Of a stretch of DNA of 64,000 nt, positions 1 through 8,996 are shown one piece after another. The position numbers and the translations under genes are program-made. Positions within the stretch are counted from its first letter, which is position 1, and the number at the start of each line of letters is the position of its first letter. The stretch is from DASCOT01 sp965197275 (GTDB lineage: Bacteria; Acidobacteriota; UBA890; WLXD01): assembly GCA_965197275.1 (NCBI GenBank), contig CBDAMQ010000032.1, forward strand, positions 248,001 to 312,000, written 5' to 3'. The notes beneath the pieces were generated by a model that ran no database searches, was not told the DNA's origin, and worked only from the letters and a program-made list of their open reading frames with translations.

Positions 1-454
1 CGTCGACAAAAAGGGTCATGCTACGCTGCACTAATCCTTCATCGAGGAGCAGGGTGTGGCCGTGAGGAAGCAACCTCCGTCCCGCTCGATGGTTTTCGAG
101 AGCGACGCCCAAGAGTCGAAACGCCAGCAGCTTCAGACGGCAGGAGCGCTTGCTGGGCAAGAGTTGGCGTGCGGCATAGCCGAGGACCCCTAGGGAAGAA
201 AGAGCTGTAGCGGTCCTCAGCCAAATCTTGTGCCCGCTCCTCAGCTGGGTCGTCAGGCGATCGGATAGCTCCGCAGAGTTCTTCTGACCTCGGCGCCCGA
301 GATAGGTCTCACGAAACTCGACCGGTGTCCAAGCAGGACTTCCAAGCCGCGCGAGGCAGCGTACGGCGCGCTGATGGAATGTGGTCTTCCCGGATCCCGG
401 CAAGCCGACAAACTCAACGATTCGGTATGACACTGGCGTGTCAACGGTCTTCAT
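1..454 (-). CDS. P-loop kinase-like protein, C-terminus beyond window edge
   Basis: Reading the minus strand from an ATG at 454 gives 151 uninterrupted codons running off the left edge. A Walker A motif (GLPGSGKTT) lies at about residues 17-25, right after a short beta-strand (RIVEFV), as expected for a P-loop NTPase. A hydrophobic strand ending in an acidic pair (LLLDEG) near residue 138 fits a Walker B-like site. The start overlaps the end of the upstream methyltransferase gene by 14 bases, so the two are probably co-transcribed. Small kinases of this look occur in polysaccharide and glycan gene clusters, but the substrate cannot be told from the visible part. Base composition is less GC-rich than the rest of the window, suggesting transfer. 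Confidence 0.7.
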   Translation of the reverse strand, partial: MKTVDTPVSYRIVEFVGLPGSGKTTFHQRAVRCLARLGSPAWTPVEFRETYLGRRGQKNSAELSDRLTTQLRSGHKIWLRTATALSSLGVLGYAARQLLPSKRSCRLKLLAFRLLGVALENHRAGRRLLPHGHTLLLDEGLVQRSMTLFVD

Positions 455-1271
455 GACCAGGGCGTTCCAATACGCACAGCTTGAGCCGATCGGGCTGCAA
501 GTAGGACCGAAGACCCCCTACCGGCAGGGTACGGACGATGCGAAGCCCCGACTCCTCGGCCGCTTCCCGAAAGTTGAGAAAAAGCGGCGGCGAGAAAGTG
601 CGCCGAATCGTCGAGCCTCCAGGGTGATCGCGGGAGCCTAGATGGAAGAGTTCTCGCAGTCGCGCCGGCCACCAAATCCTGAGCCATCGCAAGAGGGAAT
701 CGAAAAGGATTCGGCCACCACGCAGCCGGATCTGGATTATCACGCCCCGTCGACTGATGCGGGCCAACTCTGAGAGAACCGAACGCGTTGTGTGTAAGGG
801 AATCAAGTTGAAGAATCGGACACACAACGTATAGTCAAAGGTGGAATCACCGAAGGGCAAATGCTCCGCTTCGCATACAACCAGAGCTTTACCGTGTGCA
901 GATCCGGTCAACCCCGTCGGAATTTGCTTCAGCATGTCGCGGGAGATGTCAGCGCCGACCCAGTGGATCCCCAACCGACTCAAGAGCGGGAAGAAGCGCC
1001 CAGTACCGCAGGGCATGTCGAGTAGCGATGAGTTTTCGGGCAGGGTCGTTAGTACGCGGTTAAGGACGAGAAACTCGGCGTTCCACTTGCGCCGTTTGCT
1101 GGCGGTGGCGAGCCGCACTTCTTCATACTGGCGCGCTTCTTCACCCCGGTAGTGATCCCTGGCTGGATAGTTCCGGGACGAGGTCACCTTCTGGAGGTGC
1201 TTGGAGTCAGCGTCGGGCCTCCTCGTGGCGGCCCCCTCAGATGACCCGTTTAAGGCAGACAAAACCTTCAC
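441..1271 (-). CDS. class I SAM-dependent methyltransferase
   Basis: A 276-residue protein with the class I Rossmann methyltransferase core. Motif I (LLDMPCGTGRF) lies near residue 83, an acidic residue follows after the second strand (WVGADIS), and a later strand reads TLCVRFFNLIPL, in the pattern of Methyltransf_11/25 domains. The substrate is unknown. A GTG at 1271 is used, preceded by GGAG about 11 bases upstream; a second GTG about 29 codons in is an alternative. It overlaps the kinase-like gene downstream. The lower GC and the pairing with a P-loop kinase suggest the edge of a surface-glycan or secondary-metabolite island, which is inference. Confidence 0.8.
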   Translation of the reverse strand: MKVLSALNGSSEGAATRRPDADSKHLQKVTSSRNYPARDHYRGEEARQYEEVRLATASKRRKWNAEFLVLNRVLTTLPENSSLLDMPCGTGRFFPLLSRLGIHWVGADISRDMLKQIPTGLTGSAHGKALVVCEAEHLPFGDSTFDYTLCVRFFNLIPLHTTRSVLSELARISRRGVIIQIRLRGGRILFDSLLRWLRIWWPARLRELFHLGSRDHPGGSTIRRTFSPPLFLNFREAAEESGLRIVRTLPVGGLRSYLQPDRLKLCVLERPGHEDR

Positions 1272-1484
1272 TATTCACGGCTCTCCGAAGTTGCGAAGGA
1301 AATTACCGATGCTTGTGCTGACTTGACCGTTATATCTATTTGCTTCTGAGATGGCAGAGGCAGCAACACGATTCAGGGTGAGGTCCGACTTCAAGTATGT
1401 CCCCGGGTGACCTGACCCCCAATAGTCGGGCCAGTTTGAGAGTTAGGATTTGAGACTCTCAGGAAGGCTCGGGAAGGGGGACAA

Positions 1485-1763
1485 ATGGCCCGGAAGCGGT
1501 ACACGGTAGAGCAGATCATCGCCAAGCTCGGGGAGGCAGAGATCGAGCTGGCGCAAGGAGCCAAGAGGCCGGAGGCGTGCCGGAAGCTGGGCATCAGCGA
1601 GAACACGTACTACCGGTGGCGTAAGGAGTACGGCGGCCTGAGGGTGGATCAGGCGCGGCGGCTCAAGGAGCTGGAGCGAGAGAACGGGCGACTCAAGAAG
1701 CTGCTGGCGGAGACGATGCTCGACAACGCCATCCTCAAAGAGGTGTCGTCGGGAAACTTCTAA
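1485..1763 (+). CDS. IS3-family transposase OrfA
   Basis: A 92-residue DNA-binding subunit of an IS3 transposase. It has an N-terminal helix-turn-helix (about residues 5-50, with the ISENTYYRWRKEYGG recognition region) followed by a leucine-zipper-like coiled coil (LKELERENGRLKKLLAE, about 60-80) used for multimerisation. A GGGGG tract sits a few bases before the ATG. The gene ends inside the frameshift signal that normally yields the OrfAB fusion. The gene itself looks intact, but the element lacks a functional catalytic partner. Confidence 0.9.
   Translation: MARKRYTVEQIIAKLGEAEIELAQGAKRPEACRKLGISENTYYRWRKEYGGLRVDQARRLKELERENGRLKKLLAETMLDNAILKEVSSGNF
1751..1757 (+). other. programmed -1 frameshift heptamer (G GGA AAC)
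   Basis: At the end of orfA the zero-frame codons GGA AAC, preceded by G, form an X XXY YYZ slippery heptamer, followed by TTC TAA. Slipping back one base gives the reading GKLLSPARRRRAV, which runs directly into the conserved start of IS3 OrfB. This is the expected arrangement for producing the OrfAB transposase. The heptamer and the continuation are seen in the sequence; use in vivo is inferred. Confidence 0.7.
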
Positions 1764-2637
1764 GCCCGGCGCGTCGACGTCGGGCGGTGCACCAGGCACA
1801 GCGGCTAGGTGTGTCCGAGAGGCGAGCCTGCAGAGTGCTGGGCCAGGTACGTTCCACGCAGCAGTATCGGCCCAAGGTGCCGCAGGAGGAGAAGGCACTG
1901 GTGGAGCGGATGACCCAGCTGGCGACGCAGTACGGGCGCTATGGGTACCGGCGGATCACGGCGCTGTTGGTGCGTGAGGGGTGGCGAGTGAATCACAAGA
2001 GGGTCGAACGGTTATGGCGTCGTGAGGGGCTGAAGGTACCGAAAAAGCAGGCCAAGCGCGGACGCTGGTGGCTCAATGATGGATCGTGCGTGCGGCTGCG
2101 GCCGGAGAAGATCACGTCTGGGCCTATGACTTCGTGCACGAACGAACTCACGACGGGCGAGCGTTTCGTCTACTGACAATCGTGGATGAGTACACCAGAG
2201 AGTGCTTGGCAATCGATGTAGCACGCAGGCTCAACTCCGAGAACGTGCTGGAGCGACTCGCTGAGCTGTTCGTGAACCGGGGTGTTGCCGATCACATCCG
2301 CTCCGACAACGGACCGGAGTTCACTTCTCGGGCGGTGCGTGAATGGCTCGAGCGAATCGGTGTGAAGACGCTGTTCATTGAGCCCGGATCGCCATGGGAA
2401 AACGGCTACGTGGAGAGCTTCAACGGCAAGCTACGAGACGAGCTGCTCAACGGCGAGATCTTCTACACGCTCAAAGAGGCGGAAAGCTTGGTGCAAGGCT
2501 GGCGGCGCGAATACAACCAGGTGCGACCCCATAGCTCATTGGGTTATCAGCCGCCTGCGCCGGAAGCGACGTTGTTGCAGCCGGCTGCGCTTCGCTTCGC
2601 CGGCTCCAACAATCTCTTGTCAGCACCGATTCTATGA
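1763..2637 (+). pseudogene. IS3-family transposase OrfB, frameshifted
   Basis: The DDE integrase subunit is split over two frames. The first part (to about 2105) carries the HTH_21 region ending WLNDGSCVRLRPE. The second part resumes one frame back at DHVWAYDFV and contains the rve domain: the first Asp in WAYDFV, the second in IRSDNGPEF, and the Glu in GYVESFNGKL. Loss of one base in the GAGAAGATCAC stretch near 2104-2112 explains the break. Without it the frames join exactly at the conserved RPE-x-DHVW sequence. The element is therefore probably immobile unless complemented. Confidence 0.85.
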
Positions 2638-2705
2638 GTTACGAAGTGGCCCAAACACTTGGGGCAGGTCACCCGAGTCCGACTAGTGAGCTTGCGGTGC
2701 CGTCA

Positions 2706-4787
2706 TTACCTGATGCTGACCGACAGCTCAAACACCACGCGCCGACCAATGATGTCGCCATAGATGTGCTGTAGCACGCCGACGTCGGTGAGGTTCGTAG
2801 CGCGCACTGAAGCCTTAGCCGTGCCGTCGAGGAACATGTAGCCCAGCGTCGTGTCGAGCGTCGTGTAGGCCTCGGTGGTGCCCCAGTATCGGGAGTCTAG
2901 GACATCCGTCCAGTAAGCCTCCCCGACGTGATTGACCGAAGCGCCGTAGTACAGATTGCCGCTCCAGCCGTTCCACGAGACGTTGAAACGGTGCTCTGGC
3001 GAGATCCCGATGTCCTGCTCAGGGATGCCCTTGACCTCGCGCTCGGCCTGATACGAGTAGTTGACGATCGCCGTGTTGCGCGAGATCGGCAGGAATCGGA
3101 GGCCAACCTCGAAACCCTTATTCACGATCTCGCCGATATTGCGGTAGGTGAACAGCGCCGGCAGCGCCACGGGACCGAAGGGCGGCAACAGGAACGTCGG
3201 CAGCGACCAGCCTGGAGGCGGGTTGAAGGCCGTATACGTCTCGCTGGTGTAGAAGTCGATGCCGTCCTTAGACTCGGTGCGGTAGGCGGCGATGTCCCAG
3301 GAGAACTTGCCGTTCGCCACCGAGCCGCGGTAGCCGATCTCGAACTGGTCCAGCCGCTCCTCGACCAGTTCGGGATTCCCCACGACGATCGACGGGAAGA
3401 CGATCTGCCCGATCGGTGGGCCCACGTTAACGGCGTTGAAGATCTCCACCTCAAGGTAGTTATTGACCAGCGAGGGAACGCGGAAGGCACGACCGAAGCC
3501 GGCGCGGATCACGTGGTTTGATGATCCGGCCGGGTGAAACAGGATCGCCCCGCGCGGCGAAGTCACGGCGCCGTCAATGACATCAAAATAGTCGGATCGA
3601 GCTCCGGCGTTGATCGTCACATAGTCGTTGATATCGAGATCGAAGGTGGCGAAGCTCCCTCCCTCGGTGCGATTCTCCTCCCCTGGGGCAATCGACAGGT
3701 CGAAGCTCAGCTTGCGATAGTTCCCGCCGTAGGTGACTGCATGATCCCCGATGAGAGACGTGTTCGTAGCCGAGAAATCGTAGGTCTGGGTACTGAAGTT
3801 GAACGGCAGTCCGTTCAGTATGTTGACGGAAACGCCGTTGTTGAAGTTGGCGTATAGGCGGAGATTCCAGCGACGCCAGTTGTAGTCTGCGCGGGCGTAC
3901 CAGAACGTCGTGCCATCGTTGATCGAGAACGGTCCGATGCCGGTGTGGATCGTGCCGCCGGTGCCAGCGATGCCGGTGGCGAACGACAGGTAGGACTCGG
4001 ATCCGGTGTCGACATCGACGCGGGAGTCGAACTTCGGTTGTCGGGAGCCCTGATTCGGGAACGTATCCCGCGAGATGCCGTTGGGCAACGGACCCGGTCG
4101 GTCCCACGGATCCTGCGTTGAATAGGACCCGGTCACCCGAAATGATGTGTTGCCGCGTATGCCCGAATAGGTGATCGAGGCGAATCCAGTGCCGCGCTCA
4201 CCGCCACCCATGCGCACCCGAAATGCGTTGCCGTACTGCCTCGGGGTCTTGGTGATGATGTTCACTACGCCGCTCATAGCGTTGGCTCCCCAGACCGCCG
4301 ATCCCGGACCGCGAGTCGCCTCGATCTGCTCGATCTCGGAGAAATCCAGCGGCAACAGGTCCCAGGCGACGAATCCGAAGAAGTCCAGGTACACGGTCCG
4401 CCCGTCGATGAGCACCAACTGGGATGCATCCAGTGTGTTGGTGGAAGAGCGCGACGACATGTTGACATCCCGAGCGCTCGTCTGGGTGACGTTCAGTCCG
4501 GGCACACCGCGCATCAGGTCGGCGTAGTTCTGCGCCGCGCTCAGCGCGATGTCACCGGCGTCAATGACTGTTATCGTGGTGGGCGCCTCCAACAGTAGCT
4601 CCTCTGTCCGCGAAGCTGTGACAACGACGACCTCTTCAATGTTGGTCGTCTGCTGCTTTTCCCGGTCCTGCTGGTCCGGATCTTGTATCGGTGCCGCGCG
4701 CGCCGTCGAGCTGAGAGGCGGTGCCAGTAGAGCCGCAGCCAACAACGATGCCATCAGCGGACGCAGGGGCGACAAGATCCTCATCAT
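2706..4787 (-). CDS. TonB-dependent outer-membrane receptor
   Basis: About 693 residues with an N-terminal signal peptide ending near the STARAAP cleavage region. A TonB-box-like stretch (EEVVVVTASRTEE) is followed by a plug domain with typical motifs (MRGVPGLNVTQTSARD, RGPGSAVWGANAMSGVVNIITK) and a beta-barrel of many aromatic strands. The substrate is unknown. The ATG at 4787 is chosen because GAGGAGG sits immediately upstream; an in-frame upstream extension lacks a signal sequence. The last strand ends in Arg rather than the usual Phe or Trp, close to the IS right end, but the strand itself looks complete. No neighbouring gene indicates the ligand. Confidence 0.85.
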   Translation of the reverse strand: MMRILSPLRPLMASLLAAALLAPPLSSTARAAPIQDPDQQDREKQQTTNIEEVVVVTASRTEELLLEAPTTITVIDAGDIALSAAQNYADLMRGVPGLNVTQTSARDVNMSSRSSTNTLDASQLVLIDGRTVYLDFFGFVAWDLLPLDFSEIEQIEATRGPGSAVWGANAMSGVVNIITKTPRQYGNAFRVRMGGGERGTGFASITYSGIRGNTSFRVTGSYSTQDPWDRPGPLPNGISRDTFPNQGSRQPKFDSRVDVDTGSESYLSFATGIAGTGGTIHTGIGPFSINDGTTFWYARADYNWRRWNLRLYANFNNGVSVNILNGLPFNFSTQTYDFSATNTSLIGDHAVTYGGNYRKLSFDLSIAPGEENRTEGGSFATFDLDINDYVTINAGARSDYFDVIDGAVTSPRGAILFHPAGSSNHVIRAGFGRAFRVPSLVNNYLEVEIFNAVNVGPPIGQIVFPSIVVGNPELVEERLDQFEIGYRGSVANGKFSWDIAAYRTESKDGIDFYTSETYTAFNPPPGWSLPTFLLPPFGPVALPALFTYRNIGEIVNKGFEVGLRFLPISRNTAIVNYSYQAEREVKGIPEQDIGISPEHRFNVSWNGWSGNLYYGASVNHVGEAYWTDVLDSRYWGTTEAYTTLDTTLGYMFLDGTAKASVRATNLTDVGVLQHIYGDIIGRRVVFELSVSIR

Positions 4788-4799
4788 CCATTCCTCCTC

Positions 4800-5188
4800 G
4801 TGTACGTGAGACACGGCGCATGGACCGCACACCCACGCTTAATGGTAGGGAATCACCGTGCCGGCACAAAGAGGCTGCTCCCATGAAAACTATTGGCTTC
4901 GGTGCGTGATCGACGCGCAACAAGTCAACTGCTCTGGTGATCCTTGCGATTGCGCCGGTCGGCAACCGCATCACCAGGCGACTGAAAGTCGGAAAGGGCG
5001 AGTGCGCCGGTCCCTAGGGGTGTGCCGAGAACCGGATGGACGCCCCAGCCTGAAGCCTCGTGAAGGGCCGCAAGGTGCCTCAATATAGCGGAAAGAGAGC
5101 ATAGCCGTGATCTAGGGGTAGCTCGGTCCCCCTGAGCCTCCGCGTACCCCATGATACGCCCGAGCCCGGGCACGTTGTCCCAAGCTCG
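4800..5188. other. non-coding stretch upstream of TonB receptor
   Basis: About 390 bases with no credible gene on either strand; short open frames here lack typical codon use and ribosome-binding sites. It must hold the promoter of the TonB receptor. I looked for a cobalamin-type riboswitch and did not recognise one. A TTGACT near 4929-4934 (minus strand) could be a -35 element, without a convincing -10. Confidence 0.4.
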
Positions 5189-5747
5189 TCACCACATCAC
5201 CTGCTCCGCGGTCAGCTCTCGGAGCGCGATCTTGATAGGCACCTTCGGCTCGATCTCTCGATCGACACGTTGGTCGAACACACGCACCTTGCCTGCACCC
5301 AGGCCGAGGCGCCGAGCGATCAAGGCCCGTTGCAGGTGGGGTCCCTGGCTTGCCACCCACACGGTGGTGCCGTGGGCACGCACGTCAGCAACCGCACTGT
5401 CGGTCTCCAGCGGTGCTTGCGTGGTGAAATGCGTGATGTACGTTTCGTCCAGACGAACGCCGCCACCGGGTCCAGGAGCATCGGCATTCCCTATGTTCTC
5501 AATCTCGGTGACCAGTTGCGCGCCCCGACGGATGTCGCGTTCCAGGTTGAGCTTGGCGCGGCCGGGAGGTTTGCGCCAGACAGCTGTGATCACCTTCAAC
5601 CCCAAGTCGACGGCGTGGTAGCTGTTGCCGATTACTGCCGGGCGGCCGCGGACGATTCCACCTTGGCCACTCCGGGGAGCCGTAGCGGAGCGTTGCGACA
5701 GTGCTGGGCGCCTGCGCGTCCGCCCACGGCACGGGCACTTGACACAC
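5189..5747 (-). pseudogene. remnant of molybdopterin-binding subunit, xanthine dehydrogenase family
   Basis: The frame ending at 5189 retains the sequence order of the large subunit of molybdenum hydroxylases: RPAVIGNSYHAVDLGL, then THFTTQAPLETDSAVADV, then TTVWVASQGPHLQR, then KVRVFDQRV and IEPKVPI. These match the substrate/cofactor-binding region around the first third to half of the protein. Upstream homology (ATLRYGSPEWPR) is in another frame near 5700. The usual glycine-rich stretch after DQRV is missing, and the frame stops soon after. Only about 180 of an expected 700 or more residues survive, so this is a decayed fragment. Confidence 0.6.
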
Positions 5748-5778
5748 GGTCGCTCATGTAGCCAACTTTATACGCACG

Positions 5779-6027
5779 ATGGCACCTGCTTTCGTCCGCT
5801 GCGCCGCCACCCTCACCGCGCTGCTGTTGCCGCCCTCAGTCGCCGACGCGCAGCTCACTGGCACGCTTGAAGGCAGCGTCACCGACTCGGGCGGGGGCGC
5901 TGCAGGTGACCGACGCGGATGGTCGCTTCGCGTTCGGAATGATCCCGGCCGCCGACTACGTGGTGCTGGTCGATCGACTCCGACTGGACGCGAGAATCCC
6001 CCAAGCAGGCCCCAGAACCAGCGTTCG
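5779..6027 (+). pseudogene. remnant of TonB-receptor N-terminus (carboxypeptidase-regulatory-like domain)
   Basis: An ATG at 5779 opens a signal peptide (ALLLPPSVADAQ) followed by LTGTLEGSVTDSGGGA, the start of the carboxypeptidase-regulatory-like domain at the N-terminus of Oar-like TonB receptors. The domain resumes in another frame with VTDADGRFAFGMIPAADYVV and then degenerates. About 30 residues of the domain core (including the usual LPGVTVTVT strand) are missing at the join. There is no plug or barrel downstream. This is read as an internal deletion with loss of the remainder. Confidence 0.6.
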
Positions 6028-6379
6028 GATAGCGCATGCCACGATCTGTGCCACGATCGCTAGGCAGTTCGGTATGTTTTCGGGATCTGGGGATCCCTGA
6101 ACACGGAGCGACGGGTCAAGGCTTGTAACCACGTGGACCGGGAAGATCCCGACAACAACAGCGGCAACGACACGTGGGGCTCATTGGTACCGGAGTTGAG
6201 ATGAGACCGACCCACAGCGCGCCAGCCCCAACCCCAGGCCGCGTCCCCTTTACGTCCGCGGGACCGGAGGCGGCGCGCTGTTGACCGCTCGTCAGGATAG
6301 ACGCGCGAACCCTACCGAAAGTTTCACCATCGGTGGTGCCACGAACCGCCTGGACACGCTCCAGCCTCTCGGGAAGGCC
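6028..6379. other. non-coding stretch between gene remnants
   Basis: No feature recognised. Short frames on both strands show no family motifs, signal peptide or ribosome-binding site. It lies between two decayed genes and is best seen as further degraded sequence. Confidence 0.4.
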
Positions 6380-6605
6380 GCCGCCGGCCGCTGCTGCTCC
6401 CTCCTGGTCGCCTACATCGTGCCGCGCTTGCTCGCCGCTGGTGCCGATGTGTCGCGTGTCCACGTCGTGCGCCTGACAAACGATGAGTGCGAAGCCTGCA
6501 TGACCTTGCCGGACGACGTTCCCTCGCTTGTGGAGTTCGTCAAAGGAGTAGACGCCGCGTGCCCATCATCGACCCGGTGATGGCACACCTTTCCAGCAGC
6601 ATGTG
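6380..6605 (+). pseudogene. remnant of RecA-like/AAA ATPase (primase-helicase type)
   Basis: The reading IVPRLLAAGADVSRVHVV, followed by LTLPDDVPSLVEFVKGVDA-like sequence, matches the region between Walker A and Walker B of RepA-like AAA_25 ATPases often linked to primases. The Walker B strand continues after a frame change as VPIIDPVMAHLSSS, which has the typical IDPxMA signature. The two pieces join near 6559. Walker A and the whole C-terminus are absent. Such ATPases are common on integrated phage or plasmid elements, so this may be the trace of a lost mobile element (inference). Confidence 0.5.
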
Positions 6606-6669
6606 ACGACGGGCTGAGCACCACAGCGATGTAGCGTAGCGTCGGTTCCGGCACTATAGCTCTGTAACC

Positions 6670-8169
6670 ATGACGAGAATCGGGATTTGCCTGGTCGTCG
6701 TATCGCTAGCGCTCGTGTCGCCATCGGGCAATGCCGCTGGGCAGCACGCCGCCAGACACCGCCTGATCGGATCCGGCGAGCTGATCATGCCGGACAGTCG
6801 GGGACGATGGGAGGGGTTCACGTCGGAGCTGTCGCCCGAACAGCGTGCCACGCTTGGCTCCGACATCACCGCGGCCGAGTACGCCAGGGTCCACGCTGCG
6901 CTCGACGCGTACGAGCGCACATACGGGTTGCTGCCGGCACCGAAAACTTACATCCCGAACCGCTATCGCTTCTACCCGCAGGCCGGGCTGCACGAAGGCG
7001 ACCTGTTCTTTTCCGGCTTCGTCGACCTGGACCCGACCCAAGGAGATGCTGCCATCCTGGACTGGAACTGCACCGACTACACCTATGACGGGCACCAGGG
7101 GCACGACTCTGACGTGCGGAGCTTCGCGTTCCAGGACATCGGGGTGCCGATCTACGCGGCGCTGGACGGACGCGTGGTCGCTGCTCAGGACGGTAATCCC
7201 GACCGCTCGACAACGCTGACCTACAAGCCCGCCAACTACGTCATCATCAGCCACGGCGGCGGTCAGCTGTCGCTGTACTGGCACATGCGCAAAGGTAGCG
7301 TCGCGGTCAAGATGGGCGATGACGTCGTGGCCGGGGAGAGCATCGGCATGACGGCCTCGAGCGGCTACAGTTCCGGACCGCACCTGCATTTCGAGACCTG
7401 GGTGAATCGGGTTGCTACCGAGCCGTTCGCAGGCCACTGCAACCCGGGCGCCAGCGGCTTCGTGAAGCAGCTCAAGTTCAAGCGCAACACCTACCTGTTC
7501 GACGCCGGGATCACCCACGAAGAGCTCCGCACGCTGCCCGAGGACAAGCTACCGCCCGAGCAATTGCCCTCGTCGGGCCAGTTTCAGACCGACGATGAAT
7601 GGCTCTACATCTGGTTCCTGCTGCAGAACCTACCGGCCAACAGCACCCAGCGGGTGGTGTTCCGGCGGCCCAATAACTCCGTCGCGTTGGACACTGGCAC
7701 GCGTGAGCTCGGCAACATCGATTCTCTCCACTACAGCTGGTGGAGGCAGCGCTGGATCGTCAACGGCATGCGCGTGTTCATCGGCACCTGGAAGCTCGAG
7801 CTGCACATCAACGGCAAGAAGCTCGCCACGATGCCCTACGAGGTCATGACCAAACGGGATGCTGACCTGAACCGAGCGCCGGTGGCGCTCAAGAGGGTCA
7901 AGTTTCGCAACAAGCCGAAGGCCCGCAGAGTGCCGTTGTGCGAGATCAAGCACCCGCTGGTGACCGACGACCCCGACTACGACGTCGTCTCGTACCGGTA
8001 CGTATGGAAAGTCGACGGCAGGGTCGTGCGCGACGTCACCATCGCGGCGCACTCCGACGCCCTCGCCACCGACCTGTTCGCCAAGGGCGACCGCCTGGAG
8101 TGCACCGTGACGCCGACGGACGGAGATCTGCAGGCGGGCAGCAAGTCGGTCCGCTCCAAGGTGAGGTAG
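6670..8169 (+). CDS. secreted M23-family metallopeptidase
   Basis: 499 residues with a signal peptide (residues 1-24). An N-terminal region of unknown role precedes a LytM/M23 domain at about residues 130-265. Metal-site motifs are visible: the HDSDV segment (first His and Asp), LYWHM, and the HLHFE signature with its HxH. The C-terminal third looks beta-rich and Ig-like (KYVWKVDGRVV, GDRLECTVTP). M23 enzymes cut peptidoglycan cross-bridges or peptides in the periplasm or outside the cell. It precedes the surface-fibre cluster by 130 bases and could open the wall for assembly, but no overlap proves a link. Confidence 0.8.
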   Translation: MTRIGICLVVVSLALVSPSGNAAGQHAARHRLIGSGELIMPDSRGRWEGFTSELSPEQRATLGSDITAAEYARVHAALDAYERTYGLLPAPKTYIPNRYRFYPQAGLHEGDLFFSGFVDLDPTQGDAAILDWNCTDYTYDGHQGHDSDVRSFAFQDIGVPIYAALDGRVVAAQDGNPDRSTTLTYKPANYVIISHGGGQLSLYWHMRKGSVAVKMGDDVVAGESIGMTASSGYSSGPHLHFETWVNRVATEPFAGHCNPGASGFVKQLKFKRNTYLFDAGITHEELRTLPEDKLPPEQLPSSGQFQTDDEWLYIWFLLQNLPANSTQRVVFRRPNNSVALDTGTRELGNIDSLHYSWWRQRWIVNGMRVFIGTWKLELHINGKKLATMPYEVMTKRDADLNRAPVALKRVKFRNKPKARRVPLCEIKHPLVTDDPDYDVVSYRYVWKVDGRVVRDVTIAAHSDALATDLFAKGDRLECTVTPTDGDLQAGSKSVRSKVR

Positions 8170-8300
8170 GCGAACGCGCGAAGGGCAACGCGCCCTGGAG
8201 CGGAATCCCCGGGAGACACGAGGCCGCATCACGCAAGGCGATCGCATCCGGGGTCCAAGCGGTGACCGTAAATCCTTAGCGCGCCGCTCTTGTTACCTCA

Positions 8301-8966
8301 GTGTTACCTAGCGAGCCATTCAGCCTCAAGACCCTCAGAGGTCAACTGCTGACAGCCACGGTGCTGGCGCTGGCGTTGACCTTTCTTGCGACGCCATCGA
8401 CCGCGCATGCGCAGGTTTCGACGGACGTCGACATCACGATGAACGGTGTGGTGATCCTGCACTACTTCAGTCAGGTGAACTTCACGGTTCCGGCGGCGTC
8501 TCTGACCGCGTGGCTCAACGCCACCGCCGATCAGGGCACGCGCGCTGACAACCTCGGCAACACGGCCGCCGTGCTGAACGCCGATTCGGACATCGTCAAC
8601 AACGGTGCCGATATGACCGTGGATCCCACCGGTAACAGCGTCGACCTGCACATGGTCAACGTCTGGGCGGTGCGTTCCATCAACACCAACGGCAACCAGA
8701 CACAGGTGGCGATCGCCAAGTCGGCCGGCACAGTCGAGTTGGTTCATGCCGCTGATGCCACCAAGAAGATCGTCGTGAACACGACCGAGATTCGCGAGAA
8801 CGGTGGTGCCTGGGGTGCCAACGCACAGTTCGATCCGCCCGGCCTGTTCACCCTGGTCGTTGGCGACGTCAAGCTGAACCTCGACTTCACTGGCGCCACC
8901 CTGTCGGGGGCCTACTCCGTCGCCGGCGCCGGCACCGTTTACCAGTTGACGGCTACGAACCTGTAG
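8301..8966 (+). CDS. secreted beta-rich protein, putative fibre subunit
   Basis: 221 residues. A hydrophobic signal peptide (LTATVLALALTFLA) ends near AHAQ. The mature part is rich in Asn, Thr, Val and Gly with alternating hydrophobic residues, and ends in a strand-like tail (TVYQLTATNL), resembling secreted fimbrial subunits. I do not recognise a named family. The start is a GTG at 8301 with no clear ribosome-binding site, so it is uncertain by several codons. It is followed by a strong hairpin, then another small secreted protein, a chaperone and a usher, which supports a role as the main subunit; this is inference from context. Confidence 0.6.
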   Translation: MLPSEPFSLKTLRGQLLTATVLALALTFLATPSTAHAQVSTDVDITMNGVVILHYFSQVNFTVPAASLTAWLNATADQGTRADNLGNTAAVLNADSDIVNNGADMTVDPTGNSVDLHMVNVWAVRSINTNGNQTQVAIAKSAGTVELVHAADATKKIVVNTTEIRENGGAWGANAQFDPPGLFTLVVGDVKLNLDFTGATLSGAYSVAGAGTVYQLTATNL

Positions 8967-8996
8967 TCACTTCCAACTACAACCAGACGCGCAAGC

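Larger units (their letters stand above)
1405..2674 (+). mobile_element. IS3-family insertion sequence, defective
   Basis: Imperfect terminal inverted repeats frame the element. The left end begins GGGTGACCTG at 1405, and the reverse complement of the right end begins GGGTGACCTG at 2674, with similarity continuing about 30 bases inward. Between them lie orfA and a frameshifted orfB in the usual IS3 order. No convincing target-site duplication is seen. The right end stops about 30 bases short of the TonB receptor stop codon. One copy is present in this window. Confidence 0.85.

Noticed and set aside
4800..5188. Possible cobalamin riboswitch upstream of the TonB receptor
   Set aside because: No B12-box-like sequence or matching stem pattern was found in the minus-strand leader.
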